Shown: positions 60,999 through 64,000 of the stretch, in pieces
Layout of the letters: each line of letters opens with the position of its first letter
How positions within the stretch are numbered: position 1 is the first letter of the stretch
NCBI GenBank assembly: GCA_949361645.1
Contig: OX442421.1
Location: 2,850,633-2,914,632, forward strand
Direction of reading: 5' to 3'
From: Spongilla lacustris
Taxonomy: Eukaryota; Porifera; Demospongiae; Spongillida; Spongillidae
DNA length: 64,000 bases
The notes under the pieces: model-generated
Seen by the model: only the letters and a program-made list of their open reading frames with translations
The model's database searches: none
What the model was told of the DNA's origin: nothing
Program-made: the position numbers and the translations under genes

Positions 60999-61144
60999 AC
61001 ATGTTCAGTCCTCTTCAGCTTCAGTGCCACATGTTCAGTCCTCTTCAGCTTCAGTGCCACATGTTCAGTTCTCTTCAGCTTCATTGCTACATGTTCAGTC
61101 CTCTTCAGCTTCAGTGCCACATGTTCAGTCCTCTTCAGCTTCAG
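60999..61144 (+). repeat. 30-bp tandem repeat, five copies
   Basis: The unit containing ATGTTCAGTCCTCTTCAGCT recurs at 61001, 61031, 61061, 61091 and 61121 with few changes. The 30-base period keeps frames open on both strands. No gene is implied. Confidence 0.95.
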
Positions 61145-62137
61145 GTAGGAAGTCACTATGTTTCAAAACGACTTGATTTTTTTATTTCCTATACAGGCTT
61201 TAGTGCTGACTATAATTTACAAATCTCAGGATTTATCGGAACTTCTTTGATTTTTAATAAATCGCTAAAGTTCTAAAATTCATTGTTCATATCTCAGCGG
61301 AAGAGCATAGATATATATTGCAATTTGAGGACAATCATTAGACCATACAATGATGGATATAAGTCTACTTTTTAGGTTTTTGTGATTGATACTTCAAAAG
61401 CATTGATGTTTTCAAAGTCGAAAATTACAAAAACATGATTTGCAAAATTTTTACGTCGCAAATTTCTTTTTTAAGAACTACACACACTCTATTTATACGT
61501 ATCTACATTTTGTACGAGTTCGATTTCGCAATCTGTCTTCGTATCCCAAAGTTTAAAAATTGAAAGAAAAAACCCACCTCTTTGATATTAGAACAGTTTT
61601 CCCGCTCAAAGCGCGCTGTTTTGCTACCGAAAAGATTGACTTCCAGTCTGGTATGTGGCCACGCCTACAAGGTACCACCCAATTGCTAATATACGACCCG
61701 GTCGACGTCGATCGGTACTTTTGACGTGTTAGGTTGTTGTTCGGTGTATATAAACGATTTGGCAACGAGCTCGTCGTTTTTCAGTTGGCGGACTACTTCA
61801 AACATCAATGGCGATATTCGATGAATTGAGAACGTTTAGCGGCCTGTGTTACTGGTGGCAATGATATTGGGAGCCTATCAGAAGAGCCACTCAGATAAGT
61901 TTTATGAGCCTCTCAGATAAGTTTTATGATCTCGTGCTATGGGAGAGATCAATATAGGCCTAATTGTGATCTCATAAGATATGCACGATGAAGTCATTGG
62001 CAATCAATGGTGAACCTCAGGTCATGGCCTTGTTACATGTCGTTGCGTAGTGCACTTATAGAAAAGGGTATGCGCATGCATGTTTTCTAATATCTATGAT
62101 GTATCACTATAAAGGGTGGAGCACAACACCTGTACAT
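61145..62137. other. AT-rich stretch, no gene seen
   Basis: No supported exon. A direct repeat 'gcctctcagataagttttatga' type occurs twice around 61872-61930. Nothing else is assigned. Confidence 0.5.
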
Positions 62138-62251
62138 GGGCTATTCCATTATTTAATTATGCACCCCTACGGTGGTACAGAGCATATGTCCCGAGGGGCG
62201 GGGGGTGGAACAAAATAGAAGCTTGTCCAGAGGGTATTTACAAGTCTGTCC

Positions 62252-62291
<40 letters not shown>

Positions 62292-62389
62292 GGTCGTGAT
62301 ATAAGATATAATATAAGCGTGTCTTCCAGTGGTGCTTTTATATATTGTCCCACGTTTGCAATTATTGTGGTTAAATAATGGAATAGCCC
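62138..62389. mobile_element. MITE with 19-bp perfect TIR and 37-base G run
   Basis: GGGCTATTCCATTATTTAA at the left is exactly inverted at the right end (62371-62389). The element is 252 bp and contains the longest homopolymer in the window, G at 62254-62290. No clear target duplication, so no superfamily is assigned. Confidence 0.75.
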
Positions 62390-62719
62390 TATCCATTGAC
62401 CAAAGAATTACAACCATCATAAGATATCTTGGGCCTGAACACTAAACCATTCTTGATCCTTGTGTTCTATGTTCCCCACTCACTGAATGCATTGTAGGTA
62501 AAAAGAATCATTATTATTATTATTTTTACAAAACACAACCCACATAGTTCAATACATGAATTACAACACACGCCCTAAGAAGCACAAACACAGTATGTTG
62601 CTCCTTTGTGGCGTCCTCCCCGCTGGTCTGAAGGGTGTTGACATGTTGGTGAGGTGGTTGTAATAACAGTGCAACACCACTCATTTCCATGGTAGCAGTA
62701 ACTGCAAAAGTGCACAAAA

Positions 62720-62765
62720 CTGATTACACACACACACACACAACACACACACACATATGCACACA
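62720..62765 (+). repeat. AC dinucleotide microsatellite
   Basis: Runs of 'acacacac' interrupted by a few bases. Confidence 0.9.
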
Positions 62766-62953
62766 AATTTGATGACCAGGAGTTTGATTAGCATCTTCAT
62801 GGCCAATGTCACTTCAGCCTCATCAACCCTTCATAAGTTTCCACGACCCAGCGTAGCCTGAAGGACACCCTGCAGTTACTGAGGGCTGTGAGGCACATTG
62901 GGGGCGGGGCATGTTTTCTATTTTTGTGCTTCTTCATCCACACTGTCACACAG

Positions 62954-63421
62954 GATGACACCCAACAATGAATATGACGAGGACCGATGGTACCACCCAG
63001 CTGAGAAGTGTGGGGAGGAGGCAGAGGGGGAAGAGGGGTATTGGGAAAGGACACAGAAAGAAGCTAACATGGTACTTACTGTAGTATACACACAAGGTTT
63101 TAATTGGTAACAGCTTATAACACTATCACCACAAAGTATTTTGTGTACATTGTAACATTCCAATAAATGTTCTGTAGCAATTAAACCTTATCGATCTACG
63201 CTGCTTTCATCTAATGGAAGTCACTGTTTGCACAGACAATAAGACATGGCTGTTACTGACAGGACATTACTTTTGAAATAAATTAATTAGATCATATGAA
63301 TTGAATTTATGGTTAGTCCAGTATGCGTGCATGCTGCTTGACTTAATATGAGTAACTTATTTATTTTCAGTTCATTCAAGAGAGAAGCAGCAACCTCTCG
63401 CAAAATGGCATCTTTTACTAG
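62954..63421 (+). CDS. 3' end of an unrecognised gene, two exons
   Basis: Exon 62954-63071 follows 'cactgtcacacag' and ends at GTACTT. It encodes NNEYDEDRWYHPAEKCGEEA, then EGYWERTQKEANM, acidic and tyrosine-rich. It joins in phase 0 to 63371-63421, which reads FIQERSSNLSQNGIFY and stops. An alternative ending is read-through after 63071 to a stop at 63110, with an AATAAA at 63162-63168. The tyrosine-rich acidic sequence resembles a cytoplasmic receptor tail, but no family is recognised and the upstream exons were not found. Confidence 0.4.
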
Positions 63422-64000
63422 AATATTTATAATACACTGAGACCCCCTCTCTCCACCTAGGAACACCCCATATACCCATGTCCCCATGTTTCCTATATAC
63501 CCATGTTCCCTATGTCCCCCATTGTGTGTTGTAGATGTGTGTTGCCCTACATAGTACATATTACAACACATCTCCCCTCTGGTTTAGACTTCAGCTGCCT
63601 CGAAAATGTGGCTATGGTCACATGTACCTGCTATAGTACAGGGTACAAATTCATTTACTCGTTGGCACTTCAGGACCAAGCAACAGCTGTGCATTAGCAA
63701 CATCACCATCCTCCGGTGGGGCCTGTGGTATGAAACACATTTTGGATGGTGTGCCCCAAACTTATCATTTGTTTTATTTTTGCCTCCCACATCAGTTTTT
63801 GAAGGCCACTTCATATGAATGGAAATAACTCACCTGCAGGGTTGTGAAGCACAACCTCCCCTATTATGTCCCATTGCCTAGGTCCACACATTGGATTGGC
63901 AGGTCTCCTTCACCCCATGGCACTATCACCTCCAGCACTGAGGTGGTACAGGGCACCAGCACACTCCCTGGGTCCCTGTTAGAGGCAGTAATGCAGTGCT
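63422..64000 (+). other. Possible further coding sequence at window edge
   Basis: The stretch 63597-63700 is open in two frames (for example NVAMVTCTCYSTG), and the last 100 bases are open as well. No intron borders are convincing and the window ends here. Confidence 0.2.

Overview
This is a piece of animal (metazoan) nuclear genome. It has spliced genes with GT-AG introns, a signal-peptide/Ig-domain/transmembrane receptor gene, several eukaryotic transposon families and three large minisatellite blocks. The sequence is AT-rich with compact introns and many short terminal-inverted-repeat (TIR) elements. A marine invertebrate, most likely a demosponge, is my best guess, but no marker gene here proves it.

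Layout. 1-5210: 27-bp minisatellite, followed by a 1.35-kb 'tail' (5211-6562). 6563-11100: TE-derived DNA including a hAT-like element with a perfect 8-bp target duplication. 11102-16393: start and first nine exons of an Ig-superfamily receptor, with nested TEs in its second intron. 16394-24129: no gene recognised; then a 200-N gap. 24330-28312: minisatellite in inverted orientation, in part a near-exact reverse copy of 1-2264. 28313-29592: short non-repetitive stretch with one possible exon. 29593-35852: third minisatellite block, followed by a second copy of the tail (35853-41243) that is split by a complete Ginger1 DNA transposon (35894-39920). 41244-46743: TE remnants, including a possible Ginger-like MITE and a retroelement fragment with a restriction-like-endonuclease signature. 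46744-57041: a 10.3-kb interval bounded by 24-bp perfect TIRs and TATA duplications, holding a decayed Tc1/mariner transposase, a 166-bp tandem repeat and exons of an unrecognised minus-strand gene. 57341-58164: long foldback element. 58217-60998: decayed, truncated BEL/Pao retroelement. 61000-64000: small repeats, one MITE and the 3' end of an unrecognised plus-strand gene.

The strongest result is the Ginger1 element. Its transposase gene has five exons whose splice phases join into an uninterrupted 928-residue protein with an HHCC zinc finger, a D-D35-E integrase core, a GPY/F motif, a Ulp1-type cysteine protease and a PHD finger. The element is flanked by CCGG on both sides. The paralogous tail at 5.2 kb preserves the unoccupied site with a single CCGG, so the insertion can be read directly. 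Both element ends carry an identical 28-bp perfect palindrome at about the same distance from the tips. The element may be intact and recently active.
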